The notes under the pieces: model-generated
What the model saw: only the letters and a program-made list of their open reading frames with translations
The model's database searches: none
What the model was told of the DNA's origin: nothing
NCBI GenBank assembly: GCA_026692885.1
Contig: JAPLNJ010000388.1
Span: 1 to 15,953, forward strand
DNA: 15,953 bases
Reading direction: 5' to 3'
DNA from: Planctomycetota bacterium
GTDB lineage: Bacteria; Planctomycetota; Planctomycetia; Pirellulales; Pirellulaceae
Shown: positions 13,226 through 15,953 of the stretch, in pieces
How the letters are laid out: every line of letters starts with the position of its first letter
Numbering within the stretch: position 1 is the stretch's first letter
Made by a program: the position numbers and the translations under genes

Positions 13226-15953
13226 ATGAACAAAGCGAAAATTCTCATCGTTGAAGACGAAGCCGTGGTGGCCCGAGATATCAGCCAGCAAGTGGCGGAA
13301 TTGGGCTATGAGTCGGTGGGCACCACGCCGCGGGGCGAGGACGCCCTGGTCCTGGCCGAGCAGCAGCGGCCCGACCTGGTGTTGATGGATATCCAGTTGG
13401 CGGGCGGCTTGGATGGCATCGATGCCGCACAAGCCATCCGGGAGCGTTTTTCCATCCCAGTCGTGTTCCTGACGGCGTTTGCCGAGGAGGCGACGTTGCA
13501 GCGTGCCAAGGCGGCCGAGCCGTTTGGCTACATCATCAAGCCGTTCGATGACCGTGAGCTGCGCGCCGTCATCGAGATGTCCCTCTACAAGCATCAGGCG
13601 GAAGAGCGGATGAAGCAGGCTGACGCGGAAGTCAGGCGGATGAACCGCCTCTACGCCATCCTCAGCCAGGTCAACCAGACCATCGTCCGCTGCAAATCGC
13701 GTGAGGAACTGTTTGACCAACTCTGTCAGGTGGCTGTCGAGTTTGGCAAGTTCAAGGCGGCTTGGGTCAGCGTGCGGACCGATGCCGACGAACAAGTCAC
13801 AGCCGTCGCTTGCCACACGGCGGCGCCGGAATTGCCCCTGCCGTTGCCCCATCCGGTCCACGGCTGCGACATTACCACCGAAGCCATACGCACCGGCCGC
13901 CCCTGCCTGAACCACAACGTGCGACAGGACGAGCGGACCGCATGCTGCCGCGTGGTTCTACTACCAGCCGGCATCCGTTCCTGCGCGGCATTTCCGTTTC
14001 GATTTCAGGGCGAGGTCTGCGGAGCCTTCGGTATTTGCTCCGCCGAGTCGGGTTTTTTCCAGCCCGACGAGGTTCACCTACTGGAGGAAGTGGCGTTGGA
14101 CATTTCCTACGCCTTGGAGCACTTGGCTAAAGAGACGCAGCGTCAACGGGCGGAGGAGGCGTTACAGGAGTCGCAAACGCTGTATCATTCACTGGTCGAG
14201 AACCTGCCCCAGTGTGTCTTCCGCAAGGATTTGCTGGGGCGTTTCACCTTTGTGAACGGTCATTTCTGCAGACTCCTGGGCAAGTCCCCAGCGGAGATTC
14301 TCGGTCGAACCGATGCTGACTTCTTCCCGCCTGGACTGGCAGAAAAATACGGCCAGGACGACCGCCGAGTTATCGAAACAGGCGAACCGCTGGAAACGAT
14401 CGAGGGACACCAGACGCCGAATCAGGAGCAGCGGTTCGTGGAAGTGGTCAAGACCCCGTTACGCGACGCCAGCGGCGAGTTGCTCGGACTGCAGGGCATT
14501 TTCTGGGACATCACCAATCGCAAGCGGACGGCAGAGACGCTGCGCCAGACCCAGGCTATTTTTCAGGCTGCCATGGATCAGAGCACTGCGGGTATCGCCA
14601 TTGCCGATGCTCCTAGCGGCGCACTGCGCTACGTGAACGATGCGGGCCTGGGCATCCGTGGCGTTGACCGCCGGACCGTCGTCAACGAGGTCGGGATCAA
14701 TCAGTATGTGGCCGCTTGGCACATCCTAGACCTGGATGGCCAGCCGCTGAGCAAGGAGGAGGTACCTCTCGCTCGCGCAATTCTGTTCGGCGAAACATGC
14801 AGCCGAGAGTTTATCATCCGGAGAACCAGCAACGACGATCGCATCGTCCTGGCCAAAGCCGCGCCGGTCCGCGATGAAGACGGTCAGGTCGTGGCGGGGG
14901 TGGTGGTCTTCCTGGACATCACCGATCGCAAGCGAGCCGAAGAGAACCTGCAGGCGGCCAACACGCAGCTGGAACAGGCGTTGGCCCAAGCCAAAGAGTT
15001 GGCGGTGCGGGCGGAAGCGGCCAACCGCGCCAAGAGCGAGTTCCTGGCGAACACGAGCCATGAGCTCCGCACGCCCCTGACGGCGATTCTGGGCTGCAGC
15101 GAACTGCTCAATACTGGGGAGCTGTCGCCGACTGAGCAAGGCGAGTTCCTGCAAACAATCCAACGTAGCGGGCAGGGTCTGCTGGGGATCATCAATGACG
15201 TGCTGGATCTGGCCCGGATCGAAGCCGACCAGCTGCCTTTGGAGAAGACCGACTGTGCTTTGCAGCAGATCCTGGACGACGTTATGGCGATGGCGAAAAT
15301 TACGGCGGCCAAGAAGGGCCTGAGCCTGCAAGTGGTCCAATGTCTACCGTTGCCGGCGACACTCTACACCGATGCGGCCCGGTTGCGTCAGATTCTGGTC
15401 AATCTGGTCGGCAACGCCGTCAAATTCACGGAACGTGGTGAAGTGAGACTGACCGTGCGTTGCTCCGAGTCAGGTCAGGGGACCACCCAGGTGCAATTCG
15501 CGGTATCGGATACGGGCATCGGTATCCCGTCCGACACGTTGGAAGCAATCTTCCAGCCTTTTGTCCAAGTGGATGGAAGTCACACTCGCCGCCACGGTGG
15601 CACAGGACTCGGGCTGTCGATTTGCCAGCGGCTCGCGGAGGCGCTCGACGGCCGCATTGACGTCACCAGCGAATTGGGGCGGGGTAGTACGTTTACGCTG
15701 ACGGTGGACGGGGGACCGTGGCGGGAATCGCCGGGCCGAGGTGCGTCTTCCGACCAGGTCACGGGGCCGACCATTCGCGCCGAACCAGGCGAGCCGAGTC
15801 CCGTGCTGCAGGGCCGAGTCCTGTTGGTGGAGGATGAACCCAGTCTGCAACGGGTGATTGGGCATCTGCTGCGCAAGCTGAAGTTGGAGGTCGAAGTAGC
15901 GGGTGACGGGCAGTTGGCTTGTCAAATGGTGGAACGGTCCCGGTCGGAAGGCC
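13226..15953 (+). CDS. Hybrid histidine kinase REC-GAF-PAS-PAS-HisKA-HATPase-REC (3' end outside window)
   Basis: The frame is open from the ATG at 13226 (AGAGG 6 nt upstream) to the window edge, giving 909 complete codons. N-terminal receiver: KILIVEDE, phospho-acceptor Asp55 in LVLMDIQ, FLTAF, and Lys105 in IIKPF. GAF is about 142-295 and Cys-rich (for example TACCRVV). PAS domains are about 319-435 and 443-573; the first resembles the last PAS of the upstream kinase (SLVENLP, VKTPLRDASGE). HisKA is around His612 in NTSHELRTPL. The HATPase shows LVNLVGNAVKF, SDTGIGIP, FQPFVQVD and HGGTGLGLSI (about 715-823). A second receiver begins near 863 (RVLLVEDEPSLQRVI) and is cut before its phospho-acceptor. 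No membrane segment is seen. It is the likely partner of the kinase 21 bp upstream, either receiving phosphate on its N-terminal receiver or relaying to a downstream Hpt protein. Confidence 0.95.
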   Translation, partial: MNKAKILIVEDEAVVARDISQQVAELGYESVGTTPRGEDALVLAEQQRPDLVLMDIQLAGGLDGIDAAQAIRERFSIPVVFLTAFAEEATLQRAKAAEPFGYIIKPFDDRELRAVIEMSLYKHQAEERMKQADAEVRRMNRLYAILSQVNQTIVRCKSREELFDQLCQVAVEFGKFKAAWVSVRTDADEQVTAVACHTAAPELPLPLPHPVHGCDITTEAIRTGRPCLNHNVRQDERTACCRVVLLPAGIRSCAAFPFRFQGEVCGAFGICSAESGFFQPDEVHLLEEVALDISYALEHLAKETQRQRAEEALQESQTLYHSLVENLPQCVFRKDLLGRFTFVNGHFCRLLGKSPAEILGRTDADFFPPGLAEKYGQDDRRVIETGEPLETIEGHQTPNQEQRFVEVVKTPLRDASGELLGLQGIFWDITNRKRTAETLRQTQAIFQAAMDQSTAGIAIADAPSGALRYVNDAGLGIRGVDRRTVVNEVGINQYVAAWHILDLDGQPLSKEEVPLARAILFGETCSREFIIRRTSNDDRIVLAKAAPVRDEDGQVVAGVVVFLDITDRKRAEENLQAANTQLEQALAQAKELAVRAEAANRAKSEFLANTSHELRTPLTAILGCSELLNTGELSPTEQGEFLQTIQRSGQGLLGIINDVLDLARIEADQLPLEKTDCALQQILDDVMAMAKITAAKKGLSLQVVQCLPLPATLYTDAARLRQILVNLVGNAVKFTERGEVRLTVRCSESGQGTTQVQFAVSDTGIGIPSDTLEAIFQPFVQVDGSHTRRHGGTGLGLSICQRLAEALDGRIDVTSELGRGSTFTLTVDGGPWRESPGRGASSDQVTGPTIRAEPGEPSPVLQGRVLLVEDEPSLQRVIGHLLRKLKLEVEVAGDGQLACQMVERSRSEG

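Noticed and set aside
13097..13915. Minus-strand 272-codon open frame across the junction of the two kinases
   Set aside because: It overlaps the end of one and the receiver/GAF of the other, both well supported on the plus strand.

Overview
The window looks like a piece of a planctomycete chromosome, most likely from the Pirellulales or near them. I infer this from protein flavour (CysS, IspF and CarA of planctomycete type, a short secreted protein ending in an FLAQPRPN-like tail, very large multi-PAS/GAF sensor kinases), from the GC-rich coding sequence, and from many hairpin-forming intergenic repeats of kinds I associate with these genomes. No database was searched, so the lineage is an inference.

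Layout: positions 1-229 are non-coding and hold a degenerate palindrome. Positions 230-2467 (minus strand) carry an ispF-cysS pair (isoprenoid precursor synthesis and cysteinyl-tRNA synthetase). A divergent region at 2468-2856 holds a TATAAT box, a strong leftward intrinsic terminator with no gene in front of it, and nested hairpins. It leads into carA (2857-3993, plus strand). The 3994-4411 gap between the convergent carA and a small secreted protein gene (4412-4813, minus) is filled by a composite palindromic element. The queuosine precursor genes queE (minus) and queF (plus) are divergent around a 62-bp gap (4936-6044).

Positions 6045-6905 are repeat-rich. They hold four 55-bp tandem copies bounded by perfectly inverted 20-mers, a probable 62-residue gene whose stop codon sits at the repeat edge, and a 127-bp element with perfect 14-bp terminal inverted repeats. 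That element abuts, and seems to have replaced, the 5' end of a secreted protein gene (6906-8294). Positions 8295-8716 hold gene debris (a MetE-like fragment on the minus strand and an ORF tail on the plus strand) and a 34-nt direct duplication around another copy of the 20-mer palindrome.

The right half (8717-15953) is a two-gene signalling operon. A 1495-residue soluble sensor kinase (REC-PAS-GAF-PAS-PAS-GAF-PAS-PAS-PAS-HisKA_2-HATPase) is followed 21 bp later by a hybrid kinase (REC-GAF-PAS-PAS-HisKA-HATPase-REC) that runs off the window. Both begin with a receiver domain and neither shows a membrane segment, so they probably form a cytoplasmic multi-input phosphorelay. The ligands and outputs are not visible here.

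The most unusual material is the density and architecture of the palindromic repeats and their effects on gene ends: an extended IspF tail, a repeat-edge stop codon, and a rewired N-terminus of a secreted protein. The duplicated Cys-rich GAF module of the sensor kinase is also notable.
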